A stretch of 64,000 nt of DNA. Origin: Levilactobacillus yonginensis (GTDB lineage Bacteria > Bacillota > Bacilli > Lactobacillales > Lactobacillaceae). Shown here one piece after another: positions 41,342 to 50,979 of this stretch (its first letter is position 1; each line of letters opens with the position of its first letter). The stretch lies in the NCBI RefSeq assembly GCF_003946265.1, contig NZ_RHNO01000003.1:62001-126000 (forward strand), written 5' to 3'. The notes beneath the pieces are model-generated. The model saw nothing but the letters and a program-made list of their open reading frames with translations, searched no databases and was not told the DNA's origin. The translations under genes were made by a program, and so were the position numbers.

Positions 41342-42511
41342 TTAAGGCTCAAACTCGTCTGGCGGTAAAACATCCGGGTAAAGCGACGAGAATTCTTGAT
41401 ACCAGGTGAAACCAGTCGTGGCCAATACCTTGAGGACCGCAAAACCAGGCACACCGAAAATCACACCGACCAGTCCGAACATCTTGCCGGCTGCCAGTAA
41501 CACGAAAACAATTGTAATGGGATGCATCGCCAGGCTGTTCCCCATGATAAGCGGCGACAGAACCTGTGTTTCCAAGACCCATTCAATCAGATAGACGATG
41601 ACCACGCCCAGTAGCATTGACGGGCTGGTGACCACCCCAATAATCAGGGCTGGCACCAAAGCAATGGCCGACCCGAAGTACGGAATCAAGTTCAATGGCC
41701 CTGCCAATAACCCAATCAGCAGTGCGTAACGCAACCCAATAATGGAATACCCCGTCGTAAAGATGATCATGACACACAGCGCCACGGTCAGTTGTCCTCG
41801 TACGTATGAACTAACCTTCACGTTCATCTGGTCCAACATCACGATGAACCGGTCACGGTAAGCGGTTGGTACGACCTGGCTCACAAATTTAGGGAACCGG
41901 GAACCGTCCTTCAACATGAAGAATAGAACCAACGGTGCCGTGATGATCGTGATGATCCAGTCTGAAACCGTCGTGACCACGTTGCCCAAAGAACTCAGAG
42001 TCCCCGTCAACAGATTCAATCCCCGCTTCGAGAAGTAGGTGGTCACCCGTTCGTTGATGTCGGTCAAATTTTTAGTCGACAGCCAGTGGTGTTCCTGGTT
42101 TAAATGATTGATGTTGCGCAGCATATCGTTGGCAAACTGAGGCAGCGCACCAATCGCCCCGGCAGTCTGCCGTGCTAGGAACGGAATCAGATTTAGAAAA
42201 ATCAGGACAATAATGGCCGCTGTGAGAATCATCGCCGTGGCAATGGCGACCCCCTGCCGCATGTGCCAGCGACGCTCCATGAAGTGAACAAACGGGTCTA
42301 ACACGTAGAACAGAATCCCCGCCACCACAACGGCTGGCATAGCAATGCCGATAAACTTCCACAGCGGATCAAGTAGTCCCGCGTTCTGAACGATTTCGTT
42401 GAGCACCAACAAGAATAGAAAAATATTTAATAGCAGAATCGTAATATGATTGTTTAAAAATCGCTTATAGAACCAGGAGAATCCCGATTCAGGTTGACGC
42501 AAATTATTCAA
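41342..42511 (-). CDS. AI-2E (PerM/YdgG) family transporter
   Basis: 389 residues from TTG 42509-42511, selected for the AGGAGGGG site seven bases upstream; the longer frame lacks one. About eight membrane segments with the family's central amphipathic part (DRFIVMLDQMNVKVSSYVRGQL) and C-terminal GLVGVIFGVPGFAVLKV. Members have been linked to autoinducer-2 export or Na+/H+ antiport. The window also encodes LuxS, but the genes are 36 kb apart and a link is not shown. Confidence 0.9.
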   Translation of the reverse strand: MNNLRQPESGFSWFYKRFLNNHITILLLNIFLFLLVLNEIVQNAGLLDPLWKFIGIAMPAVVVAGILFYVLDPFVHFMERRWHMRQGVAIATAMILTAAIIVLIFLNLIPFLARQTAGAIGALPQFANDMLRNINHLNQEHHWLSTKNLTDINERVTTYFSKRGLNLLTGTLSSLGNVVTTVSDWIITIITAPLVLFFMLKDGSRFPKFVSQVVPTAYRDRFIVMLDQMNVKVSSYVRGQLTVALCVMIIFTTGYSIIGLRYALLIGLLAGPLNLIPYFGSAIALVPALIIGVVTSPSMLLGVVIVYLIEWVLETQVLSPLIMGNSLAMHPITIVFVLLAAGKMFGLVGVIFGVPGFAVLKVLATTGFTWYQEFSSLYPDVLPPDEFEP

Positions 42512-42547
42512 TGCGACCCCTCCTGTAAGTATGCATAGCTTTAGTTT

Positions 42548-42580
42548 AAGGCTGGTAGGGGCTGGTGACCAGCCTTTTTT
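42548..42580 (+). terminator. Plus-strand terminator in the AI-2E gene leader
   Basis: AGGCTGGT and ACCAGCCT with an 11-base loop and T6 on the plus strand. No plus-strand gene leads into it, so it may end antisense transcription or act as a leader hairpin on the minus strand. Confidence 0.6.
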
Positions 42581-42591
42581 AACGATAGTCG

Positions 42592-42622
42592 CAAAAAGGG
42601 GCAGACCGCAGTCTAACCCCTT
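42592..42622 (-). terminator. Terminator of the secreted-protein gene at 42659
   Basis: AAGGGGTTAGAC and GTCTGCCCCTT around TGCG with T-run on the minus strand. Confidence 0.85.
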
Positions 42623-42658
42623 CAAAGCTATCATGTTAACAATTAAGGCATCAACAAC

Positions 42659-43306
42659 TTAATTCGTCGTATTCTGAGCGACCTTCACCGTCGTATCGGC
42701 GGTAGTGCCACTAACTTTGTAAACCTGCTTACCGTCCTGCCAAGTCACGGAATTCGCTTCCTGATTCTCATCTTGACTGTAGACGGTCACCGCCCCAGTA
42801 TCAGCACTCTTAGGAAGGGACTTCTTAGCAAGTTGCTGGTTGACCTGCTTAGCAAACTGGGTTGGTGTCCCCGACTCATCAGCATTGCTGGTAACGGCCG
42901 TCACCGACCAGTCGCCCTTGGTCCAGTGAACGTAGGTGTGTCCCATAGTACCCTGAACAACGGCCCGCGTTTGCTTGTTCAACTTAACCGTCGCACCATC
43001 TGCGCTTCCAACGTAGTCCACCTGGTCCTGCGCTGTACTCGTCGTGCCATAGGTTTTCTTCTGAAACGTTGCCGAATCATCGCTATTGGTTCTATCTGAA
43101 TAAGTCACTTTATAGTTCTGCTTAGTCCCACTTGCACGATTAGCCGTCAGTTTTGTGCTGTCGGCACTGGCCGTTTTAGGGGCAGCCGTCTGGCCCACCG
43201 AACTGACATCATTGGCAGCGTGCATCTGAATCACAGTGCCAGAACCCAACGCCAGAAAGGCTAACGTAGCCGTTACAGCCGTCATGATCTTTGTTTTTCG
43301 TTGCAT
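42659..43306 (-). CDS. Secreted protein of unknown function
   Basis: 215 residues with a signal peptide (1-31, ending MHAA). The mature protein is rich in Thr, Ser, Ala, Asn, Gln and Asp, with no cysteine. No domain is recognised. It includes a segment VVQGTMGHTYVHWTKGDWSVTAV that suggests a beta-rich module. It lies 20 bp downstream of the GH25 lysozyme gene on the same strand, so it is probably co-expressed and wall-associated. Confidence 0.75.
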   Translation of the reverse strand: MQRKTKIMTAVTATLAFLALGSGTVIQMHAANDVSSVGQTAAPKTASADSTKLTANRASGTKQNYKVTYSDRTNSDDSATFQKKTYGTTSTAQDQVDYVGSADGATVKLNKQTRAVVQGTMGHTYVHWTKGDWSVTAVTSNADESGTPTQFAKQVNQQLAKKSLPKSADTGAVTVYSQDENQEANSVTWQDGKQVYKVSGTTADTTVKVAQNTTN

Positions 43307-43325
43307 CTCTATTCAACCTCCTTCG

Positions 43326-44675
43326 CTATTCCGTTACGTGGCTCTGTAGCGCCGTCACGTATTTACCATTACTCAAGACAAAATAACGGGAACCAGTCGA
43401 CCGCTTCTTCACACCCGTGACCGTCAACTTAGTCCCCTTCTTAACTGCCGTTGACCGACTAGATTTCTTGAAGGAAGACTTCGTGTATTCGTAGATTTTT
43501 TGCTTGGTCGTAATCTGTTTGGCAGACCCCAACGATTCGTAGTAGGCGTGATCAGAGTACTTGCTGTTCCCAGAAATGTACCCCAAATTGGTCTTGATTC
43601 GATAAGAATGACCACTCGGTGCCTTGACCACTTTTCCAGTGACCTTATCACCAGCCACGTAGTAACTCCCGGTCTTCTTAGTCAAAGCGGCATCGGAATA
43701 AATATTTAGCTTGTGCGTCAAATTAAAGGCCCCGTGTTGGCCAACCCAATAACCGGTAGCATCCTGAGAAAGGACCCACTTACCTAACGCACTGATGTAC
43801 AGAGCTTGTTGCGATTTGGACTGGGTCAGACTCTTTACTTTAGAAATCTTGTAGAACTTCTGCCGGTCTGAAGACGCAATCGCCGAACCATCGGTATATT
43901 TCGTTGCGCCCTTATGTAGGTAGATGTGTTGGCCCGCTTTATAACTGCTATAAGCATACGTCACGTGGTCCAGCGCCGTCGTCACACCATCCGTCCACCA
44001 AGTAATTGGATGGACAGAGGTGACCGCCTTGCTGTTATCCGTGTACTCACTTAGCGCCGACAGGTAGTTGTGGTCCGTGTACTGCCATAAAGCATACGAA
44101 ATCGTTGGCGTCGTTGAGTAGTTCGCAATCCACTGCGCATCAAAACTCTGTCGAGCTGTGTTGGCATAGCTTGTCGCAAACGATTGATAGGAATAGAAAA
44201 TCAATTTTTTATTCGTCAACGCACTCATTTCCGTATACCAGGCCTTAACGGCGGCATTCGTGGTCCCAGAAGTCACGTCGTTTTCTTCAAAGTCCAAAAC
44301 GTAAAATTGGGCATTTTTATTCGAACGATTGTAAAAATCCTTAGCCTCCTGCTTGGCACTAGCCGCACTGGTAAAGCGGGCGTAGTCGTATTCTCCAAAC
44401 GGAATCCCATATTTCACATACAGGGACGTATTGTTCGCGGCATAAAGATCTTGATATGACGACCCGTATTGCCGCCGATTAATCACGAACGAAACCTGAC
44501 TCTTTAAGTTGGCTACTTGGCTGGAAGACAGTTTGCCTTGCCATTCGGAAATATCCGGAATGGCCAAGGTACTGGCATGAGCAACTGTTTGACCGCCCAA
44601 GCCAATTCCAATGAGGGCACTCGCAGCAACAACAGCCTGTGTTAACCGCTTGGTCCAATGATAATTGATCAACAT
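43326..44675 (-). CDS. GH25 lysozyme (N-acetylmuramidase), secreted
   Basis: 449 residues. Signal peptide 1-34 (AHA-S). GH25 catalytic domain 36-220: IPDISEWQGKLS (Asp nucleophile region), SFVINRRQYG, YGIPFGEYDYARF, FYVLDFEEND (catalytic Asp/Glu pair), KLIFYSYQSF and YALWQYTDHN. Residues 240-449 hold repeated SH3-like or SLAP-type modules rich in Lys/Tyr that should bind the wall. It cleaves the glycan backbone during autolysis or growth. Start ATG 44673-44675 with GGGAAG. Confidence 0.95.
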   Translation of the reverse strand: MLINYHWTKRLTQAVVAASALIGIGLGGQTVAHASTLAIPDISEWQGKLSSSQVANLKSQVSFVINRRQYGSSYQDLYAANNTSLYVKYGIPFGEYDYARFTSAASAKQEAKDFYNRSNKNAQFYVLDFEENDVTSGTTNAAVKAWYTEMSALTNKKLIFYSYQSFATSYANTARQSFDAQWIANYSTTPTISYALWQYTDHNYLSALSEYTDNSKAVTSVHPITWWTDGVTTALDHVTYAYSSYKAGQHIYLHKGATKYTDGSAIASSDRQKFYKISKVKSLTQSKSQQALYISALGKWVLSQDATGYWVGQHGAFNLTHKLNIYSDAALTKKTGSYYVAGDKVTGKVVKAPSGHSYRIKTNLGYISGNSKYSDHAYYESLGSAKQITTKQKIYEYTKSSFKKSSRSTAVKKGTKLTVTGVKKRSTGSRYFVLSNGKYVTALQSHVTE

Positions 44676-45175
44676 AACTTGGCACTTCCCTATTTAAATT
44701 TGGTGTGCCCTACTCCTATTGGTGCCCGTCACTTCCCCGACACCTAAAAACTCCCCGCTAACTGTTCACCACCTCGTTCCACCATCTTCTAAGATAGCCC
44801 TCTTAAATGTACCTAACGTAACAACGCGATTGCAGTTCAATTACCGCGTTTTACAATCATATTTATTACAGAAACGCCGTTAAATCAACGATATGCAGCA
44901 TTGTTGGTATCTTAAATTAATTGTCATTACCATTAAAAACTAGAGTCCACGTAGATTAGGCACATTTCTTGCCATTGTTCGTGTTCAATAAAAATAATAA
45001 TGTCGTTAATCTCTCTATAAGCTAAGTTATTAAAACGTTAGTTCGTTAAATTAGTTTGTAAATCAAGTCAAAGGAAGTTCGCGAGTTATCCATAATATAC
45101 GAATATTTATATTTTGTTCTGGTTGATTGTTCAGAATAATTCGCGTATGATAAATCTAACGCAAAACGACTACAG
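44676..45175. other. Non-coding spacer between the lysozyme and purH genes
   Basis: About 500 AT-rich bases between divergent genes. Several GTTCG-containing sites (45041, 45077) resemble half of a PurR box but are not spaced as a normal pair. No gene or riboswitch is recognised. Confidence 0.35.
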
Positions 45176-45186
45176 GAGGTTACCTT

Positions 45187-46716
45187 ATGCGCCGTGCCCT
45201 ATTAAGTGTTTCCGATAAATCGGGAATCGTTGAATTCGCAAAAATGTTGACTGCCCACCAGTTTGAAGTTGTCTCGACTGGCGGTACCCAGGCCGTGCTG
45301 GCAGAAGCTGGCGTTGCCGTGACCCCCATTGAAGAGGTCACGCACTTTCCAGAGATGTTAGATGGCCGGGTCAAGACCTTGAACCCACTGGTCTTTGGCG
45401 GCATCTTAGCCAAGCGCGACAATCCAGAACACCAACAAACACTGGTTGACCACGATATTACACCCATTGACTTGGTCTGCGTCAATCTATATCCGTTTGC
45501 CCAGACAATCAGCCAACCCAACGTCACTTTGGAAAATGCCGTTGAACAGATTGATATCGGCGGTCCCTCACTCATCCGCGCTGCCGCCAAAAACTATGCG
45601 GACGTCTTAGTCGTCTGTGATTCAGCCGATTACGATCAAATTGGGGAAGCTCTCGAGAGTCACACGGACAACCTGCGGCTCCGCAAGCACCTGGCGGCCA
45701 AGGTCTTCCATCACACAGCCCATTACGATGCACTCATCGCCAACTACTTAACGGACGAGGCAAAGCCCGACACGCTGACCCTCACGTACGAACGCCAACA
45801 GGCACTCCGTTACGGTGAAAATCCGCAGCAAACAGCAACCCTTTACCGCGATTGTCAACCGGTACCCTTTTCCATTACTGCCGCAAATCAACTTCACGGG
45901 AAGCCGCTATCCTTTAATAATATCAAGGACGCCGACGCTGCCTTGGGCCTGATTCGTGAGTTTGAGGCGCCCACCGTCGTTGCCCTAAAGCACATGAATC
46001 CTTGCGGTATCGGGTCAGCCGACGTACTGGAAGCTGCTTGGGACAAGTGTTACGCCGCTGATTCCATGTCTATCTTTGGTGGCATCATCGTCTTGAATCG
46101 CCCAGTTGATCTCGCAACAGCCACCAAAATGCACAAGCTTTTCTTGGAAATCATCATTGCTCCTGGCTTTGATGACGACGTCTACGATTTACTCGCTAAG
46201 AAGAAAAATCTGCGTTTACTAACTGTCGACTTCGCCAACGCCAAAGATCCCGAAGCCGATGAGCTCGTCAGCATTCGTGGCGGACTATTACGACAAGAAC
46301 GGGATGACGTCTTTGATGACCCCAACGAATTCAACGTTGTCAGTCACGCGCAACCAACTACTGACCAACTTGCAGCCATCGAATTCGGGCTAAAAGCCAT
46401 TAAATTCGTCAAGAGTAACGCCATTCTGGTCAACACTGCTGATCAAACATTAGGTGTCGGCCCCGGCCAAATGAACCGAATCGATGCAGTTAAAATCGCC
46501 GTGGGTAAAGCTGAAGAAAAAGACCATTTCAATCAAGGTGTCTTGGTCTCAGACGCCTTCTTCCCAATGGATGATTGCGTTGAATATGCCGCCAAGCACG
46601 GTATCAAAGCCATCGCTGAACCTGGTGGTAGCATTAAGGACGAAGAATCCATTGCCATGGCGAACAAGTACGGTGTCGCTTTGATTTTCACTGGCAACCG
46701 TCACTTCCGTCACTAA
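45187..46716 (+). CDS. purH: Bifunctional AICAR formyltransferase / IMP cyclohydrolase
   Basis: 509 residues, full length. It performs the last two steps of IMP synthesis. The N-terminal MGS-like cyclohydrolase domain covers 1-200 (LSVSDKSGIVEFAK, STGGTQAVLAEAGV, GRVKTLNPLVFGGIL). The C-terminal formyltransferase includes LRYGENPQQTA, VALKHMNPCGIG, KSNAILV, GVGPGQMNR and SDAFFPMDD. It stands apart from other pur genes in this window; no purM, purN or purD flanks it. ATG 45187 has AGGAGG. Confidence 0.98.
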   Translation: MRRALLSVSDKSGIVEFAKMLTAHQFEVVSTGGTQAVLAEAGVAVTPIEEVTHFPEMLDGRVKTLNPLVFGGILAKRDNPEHQQTLVDHDITPIDLVCVNLYPFAQTISQPNVTLENAVEQIDIGGPSLIRAAAKNYADVLVVCDSADYDQIGEALESHTDNLRLRKHLAAKVFHHTAHYDALIANYLTDEAKPDTLTLTYERQQALRYGENPQQTATLYRDCQPVPFSITAANQLHGKPLSFNNIKDADAALGLIREFEAPTVVALKHMNPCGIGSADVLEAAWDKCYAADSMSIFGGIIVLNRPVDLATATKMHKLFLEIIIAPGFDDDVYDLLAKKKNLRLLTVDFANAKDPEADELVSIRGGLLRQERDDVFDDPNEFNVVSHAQPTTDQLAAIEFGLKAIKFVKSNAILVNTADQTLGVGPGQMNRIDAVKIAVGKAEEKDHFNQGVLVSDAFFPMDDCVEYAAKHGIKAIAEPGGSIKDEESIAMANKYGVALIFTGNRHFRH

Positions 46717-46734
46717 ACTTTAAATTTAATTCGG

Positions 46735-46769
46735 TTAGGCGTCATAGACTTGTGCTCTATGACGCCTAA
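46735..46769 (+). terminator. purH terminator
   Basis: 14-bp perfect arms TTAGGCGTCATAGA and TCTATGACGCCTAA with a 7-base loop and a weak T-run. Confidence 0.85.
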
Positions 46770-46775
46770 TTTACC

Positions 46776-46794
46776 CTCTCAGCCAATGTTAATC
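46776..46794 (-). repeat. Possible remnant end of the structured repeat family
   Basis: CCCTCTCAGCCAATGT resembles the outer end of R5 (CCCTCTCGGCTAATGT at 22908-22923). The rest of an element is absent. Short enough to be chance. Confidence 0.3.
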
Positions 46795-46908
46795 TCCCTT
46801 AAAAATCACTTATTTTTGGAAGACTTTTCACCTTTAACCCCGCAATCGGTTTATCATAGTAGCTATATAACAAGGGGCTCCAGGGGTCTTTGAGGGAGAT
46901 AATTAAAC

Positions 46909-47928
46909 ATGAAACTAGTCAGTCAACCACGGCTAACCATTGTGGTGCCGTGCTATAACGAAGAACCTGTCCTGCAGACCAGTGCTCAGGTTCTCAACGG
47001 AATCTTACAAAAATTGATCACCACCAACCAAGTACGGCCAGATAGTAAAATTCTCTTCGTCGATGATGGCAGTCAGGACATCACGTGGGACTTAATTACC
47101 CAGTTGGGCCATCAGGATGCTGTTTTTACTGGTCTTAAATTCAGTCGCAACTACGGTCAGGAATCCGCGCTGATTGCCGGGATGGAAGTTGCCAATCGCT
47201 ATTCCGATCTCATCATTACGATTGACGCCGATTTGCAGGATGACCCGCATATCATCCCCGACATGGTCGCCCAAGCGCAGCAAGGCATCGACGTCGTCTA
47301 TGGCGTTCGTAACGACCGAGCTAGCGATTCCTGGTTCAAACGGACCAGTGCAGAGGGTTTCTATTGGTTCATGAAGAAGCTCGGTGTTGAGCTGGTTCCT
47401 AATCATTCAGACTTTCGATTGCTCACTAACCGCGTCGTGACTGCACTCATGGAATGTAAGGAAACCAATCCCTTTATTCGGGGGATCATTCCCCAACTGG
47501 GATTCCCATCTGCCAGACTTTACTACAAACGCCAGCCACGGCAGGCCGGTGAATCAAAATACCCGCTCCACAAAATGATTCAGTTTGCCCTGGATGGCAT
47601 TCTATCCTTCTCCATTGCGCCGATCCGCATGGTCCTATACTTTGGGCTGCTAGTCTGTGGTGGGGCCTTGGTTATGTTGCTCTGGATTCTCATCCAACAT
47701 GCCCATGGGGATGTCGTGACCGGTTGGAGTTCCATCATGCTCTCCGTCTGGTTCTTAGGCGGCTTTCAACTCATTGCTATCAGTATTATTGGAGAATACG
47801 TGGGTCGAACCTTCACTGAAGTCAAACACCGTCCCCGATTCATTATTCAGACCGACACTTACTCGAAAACATTTAAATCGACCGAACCAACCAAATTTAG
47901 ACTCACGCATCACACAGTCACTAAATAA
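46909..47928 (+). CDS. GT2 polyprenyl-phosphate glycosyltransferase (GtrB/CsbB type)
   Basis: 339 residues. It loads a sugar from a nucleotide donor onto undecaprenyl phosphate at the cytosolic face. GT-A motifs: TIVVPCYNEE, FVDDGSQD, the DADLQDDP metal site, RQAGESKYPL. Two C-terminal helices (about 245-270 and 280-300) anchor it. GAGGG before ATG 46909. It is followed after 11 bp by a large multi-pass GT-C-like protein. The pair matches the three-component glycosylation scheme for teichoic acids or other wall polymers, but no GtrA-type flippase is nearby. Confidence 0.9.
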   Translation: MKLVSQPRLTIVVPCYNEEPVLQTSAQVLNGILQKLITTNQVRPDSKILFVDDGSQDITWDLITQLGHQDAVFTGLKFSRNYGQESALIAGMEVANRYSDLIITIDADLQDDPHIIPDMVAQAQQGIDVVYGVRNDRASDSWFKRTSAEGFYWFMKKLGVELVPNHSDFRLLTNRVVTALMECKETNPFIRGIIPQLGFPSARLYYKRQPRQAGESKYPLHKMIQFALDGILSFSIAPIRMVLYFGLLVCGGALVMLLWILIQHAHGDVVTGWSSIMLSVWFLGGFQLIAISIIGEYVGRTFTEVKHRPRFIIQTDTYSKTFKSTEPTKFRLTHHTVTK

Positions 47929-47939
47929 GGAGTCCGCTC

Positions 47940-50006
47940 ATGAAAATTCGCCAACACTTAACCATTGGCTTAGGCGGTCTAATTAGCCTAACCCTATTCG
48001 CAGTCTTTGCTTTGGCACTCTGGCCAGTCGTTATTCGGGTGGATCACGACTGGCTCCAACCCTTAGCCTTACTGATTGGTTGCGCTATTTATCTAGGCGG
48101 TGTGGGACTCCTTTTTCGTGGCCTCCACCGTCTCAGTAAACGTGCCAACCAAGCTGTCACCATAGGGCTCTGGCTGATTCTACTGATTATCCAACTGTGG
48201 GTCGCAACTGCATGGGTTGCGGCGCCTCGAGCTGATTTATACTTTGTTCATCAGCAAGCCGTGTCGCTGCTCAAGGGAAGCTACGACTGGTTACCTTACT
48301 TCTACACCTACCCGAACAATGTTACTTATACCTTAGTTCTAGCTGGGTTATTAAAGCTAGCCAACACATTAGGCATTAACGACACTGGGGTCTTCCTAAA
48401 CATCGTTCAGTTCATTTGGATTGACCTAGGTGTGCTGGTTATTTGGCGCGAACTCAAGCACCGTAATCCCGCCCGGTCCAACCTGCTCATGGTCCTCGTC
48501 ATCACTGCTATTCCGCTATATGCGTATGGACTTAATGCGTACAGCGATACCGCAATTCTACCGTTGGCCCTCTTTGCCATCGTCGCGTTTAGACACCTGC
48601 GTCACGCTAATACGTGGCAACGAATTACCTGGTGGAGCATTCTACTGAGTTTAGTCTTAACCGCCGCACTACTGCTTAAGCCCAACTTTCTCGTTTTAAT
48701 CATTGCAGCACTAATGGTCCTGTGGTTCCGCGCAAACCGTTCCCCTCATCAGGGAACAACTCGCGCTGTGGCAACCTTACTGCTGCTCGCTACATTGGTA
48801 ACCGGCACCGGATTGGTCCACAACCTACAAAAATCCTACGGGTACCAAGTCGATAACGACCAAGCACTCCCGGTAATGAGTTGGGTTGCCATGAGCTGGA
48901 ATCCCGACTACTACGGGCAATACAACCGTCACGACGTCACCCAAATGATGAAAGCTCCCACGAAGGAAGCCAAGGCGACGCTCGCCAAACAAACGCTGAC
49001 CGACCGCCTACACCAACTGGGAACTGGCGGCATTCTCTACCATTTGATGCAGAAGGCGCGGCTCTTTATTGCCAATGGAACCTTTGATAGCTTTCAAATT
49101 AATCCCGCTTTTACCCGGGTACCTAACTGGTACCGCCAGCACCGAGCAACTAGTGATTGGTTCCTAGCAAACTGGTGCCAAATCAGTTATCTCGCCCTGC
49201 TCCTGGTCAACGCAGGCTGGGGCTTACAACAGATCCGGCGCCGTCACCTATCAACCGGTTACCTCTTAGGGGGTGTCTTCATCATTGGCCTGATCTGCTT
49301 CCACGTTATCTTCTGGGAAACTGAAGAACGTTACGCCTTACCGCTGCTTCCTTTGTTGCTAGCAGGAACCGCAGCCGGCTACCGTCAGCCCTTGAATATC
49401 CTCCATTATTCAGAGCGGTCGCGTTGGTTACCCCTTGGCATGGCGGCGGCCTTCACCGTGCTCCTTTCCTTGGCCGCTTGGCAAAGTAGCGGTCTCATGA
49501 CGCATTCCAACAGCGAACCAGTCAGCGTCCTCAGTCAAAATGAGGGCCGCTACTATCAAAACCATCGCGTCCGGCTCAAGCCTAATGCCAGTCTGACCCA
49601 GCCATTTACAACCACGTTGCCGTTTGACCAACTAATCGTCAACAATGGCGAACGCTTTCCTGGCCAATTAACGTTAAAGAAAGCTAACGGTCGAACCGTC
49701 TGGCAATCCAAGGGGCGGGCCCCTCTACTGGCCCAAGTACTACCACTACAGCCAGCGGGTAAGTACACTTTAACCGTCACGAATCACGGTAAGCGACGGA
49801 CCAAGCTCGTCACCGCGCCAGCCAATTACGACTTACTACCACAGTCTCTGATTGGTCGTCCTCACCAATACCTCCGTTTCGAGGTCCAGCAAAGCAGTGT
49901 GGCACCAGTTCTCTCCAATGGTAAGTTCTGGCTACTCTTTGGTGGCATGTGGTTAACTGGACTACTAGTAGTCGACCGTTTTTACTGGTATCGCCGTCAT
50001 ATTTAA
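47940..50006 (+). CDS. Large multi-pass membrane glycosyltransferase (GT-C like)
   Basis: 688 residues with at least 11 helices in the first 510, then an extracellular C-terminal segment (510-660) and a final helix. Acidic residue in a first external loop (AAPRADLYFVHQQAV) and FHVIFWETEERYALPLLPLLL fit the GT-C pattern of GT39/GT83-like or YfhO-like enzymes, which take sugar from a lipid carrier and put it on a polymer outside. It is in an operon with the GT2 enzyme (AAGGAG before ATG 47940). Acceptor unknown; teichoic acid is a reasonable guess. Confidence 0.82.
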   Translation: MKIRQHLTIGLGGLISLTLFAVFALALWPVVIRVDHDWLQPLALLIGCAIYLGGVGLLFRGLHRLSKRANQAVTIGLWLILLIIQLWVATAWVAAPRADLYFVHQQAVSLLKGSYDWLPYFYTYPNNVTYTLVLAGLLKLANTLGINDTGVFLNIVQFIWIDLGVLVIWRELKHRNPARSNLLMVLVITAIPLYAYGLNAYSDTAILPLALFAIVAFRHLRHANTWQRITWWSILLSLVLTAALLLKPNFLVLIIAALMVLWFRANRSPHQGTTRAVATLLLLATLVTGTGLVHNLQKSYGYQVDNDQALPVMSWVAMSWNPDYYGQYNRHDVTQMMKAPTKEAKATLAKQTLTDRLHQLGTGGILYHLMQKARLFIANGTFDSFQINPAFTRVPNWYRQHRATSDWFLANWCQISYLALLLVNAGWGLQQIRRRHLSTGYLLGGVFIIGLICFHVIFWETEERYALPLLPLLLAGTAAGYRQPLNILHYSERSRWLPLGMAAAFTVLLSLAAWQSSGLMTHSNSEPVSVLSQNEGRYYQNHRVRLKPNASLTQPFTTTLPFDQLIVNNGERFPGQLTLKKANGRTVWQSKGRAPLLAQVLPLQPAGKYTLTVTNHGKRRTKLVTAPANYDLLPQSLIGRPHQYLRFEVQQSSVAPVLSNGKFWLLFGGMWLTGLLVVDRFYWYRRHI

Positions 50007-50121
50007 CTTTTTTTGCCAAAGGACTTGCCTTAAGGCCACTCTAAGGGACTACGATAATACGTATAGAGGTTAACCTCTTAAATCTAGTCCCCTCATCGGC
50101 AAAAAGGAGTCGAACCATATT

Positions 50122-50979
50122 TTGACAAAAACATTAAATCAGCAAACATTTACGGGCGAACGCGCCCTCTTTCAGGCCCACGACCTTCATATTACGAATA
50201 GCACCTTTGTGGACGGCGAATCCCCATTGAAACACGGGGCGAACCTCGCCATCGATCACACGATTTTCAAATACAAGTACCCATTGTGGTATACCAACAA
50301 TGCCCAGCTCGACGACACAACGTGGCAACCTGATGCCCATGCTGGTATCTGGTACACCACCAACCTCACCATGAACAATTCAATGATCCGTGCCACCAAG
50401 ACTTTTCGGCATGCTAGTTATCTCAAAATGAACGATGTAACCTTCTCAAACGCCGACGAAACACTCTGGTGGTGCGACCACGTAGAGTTGAATAACGTCA
50501 CTGCAACTGGCGACTACTTTGGTATGAACAACGACCACGTGGTGGCTAACAATCTGAAAATTACCGGTAACTACGCCTTCGATGGGAGCAAGAACGTTGA
50601 GGTCCATAATTCCACGTTTATCACGCACGATGCCTTTTGGAACTGTGACAACGTGACCGTGTACGATTCCACCATCATCGGCGAGTACCTGGCTTGGAAC
50701 ACCAAGAACATCACCTTCGTCAACTGTTGGCTGGAAAGTGATCAGGGGCTGTGTTACGTTGAACACCTAACGTTAAAGAATTGTTCGCTGCTCAATACCG
50801 ACCTGTCCTTCGAATACTGTTCAGATATCGATGCCGACATCAACACCACCATTGACAGTGTTAAGAACCCCATTAGTGGTAGGATTTCTGCACCAAAGAT
50901 CGGCCAAGTAATCTTCGACGATCCACAGATTGACGCTTCGCGAACGACTATTACAACGACTGAGGAGGAACATAACTAA
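50122..50979 (+). CDS. DUF3737 family protein, right-handed beta-helix
   Basis: 285 residues from TTG 50122 (AAGGAG about 12 bases upstream). It reads as a ladder of short strands with Asn/Asp/Thr turns (HDLHITNSTFVDG, NLTMNNSMI, HVELNNVTAT, NVTVYDSTIIG, NITFVNCWL), the mark of a parallel beta-helix. No signal peptide. DUF3737 genes commonly precede a MalY/PatB aminotransferase in lactobacilli, as here with a one-base stop/start overlap. The biochemical role is unknown. Confidence 0.88.
   Translation: MTKTLNQQTFTGERALFQAHDLHITNSTFVDGESPLKHGANLAIDHTIFKYKYPLWYTNNAQLDDTTWQPDAHAGIWYTTNLTMNNSMIRATKTFRHASYLKMNDVTFSNADETLWWCDHVELNNVTATGDYFGMNNDHVVANNLKITGNYAFDGSKNVEVHNSTFITHDAFWNCDNVTVYDSTIIGEYLAWNTKNITFVNCWLESDQGLCYVEHLTLKNCSLLNTDLSFEYCSDIDADINTTIDSVKNPISGRISAPKIGQVIFDDPQIDASRTTITTTEEEHN

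Noticed and set aside
45034-45140. PurR boxes upstream of purH
   Set aside because: Several GTTCG-containing segments exist, but none forms the usual pair with correct spacing and flanking bases.
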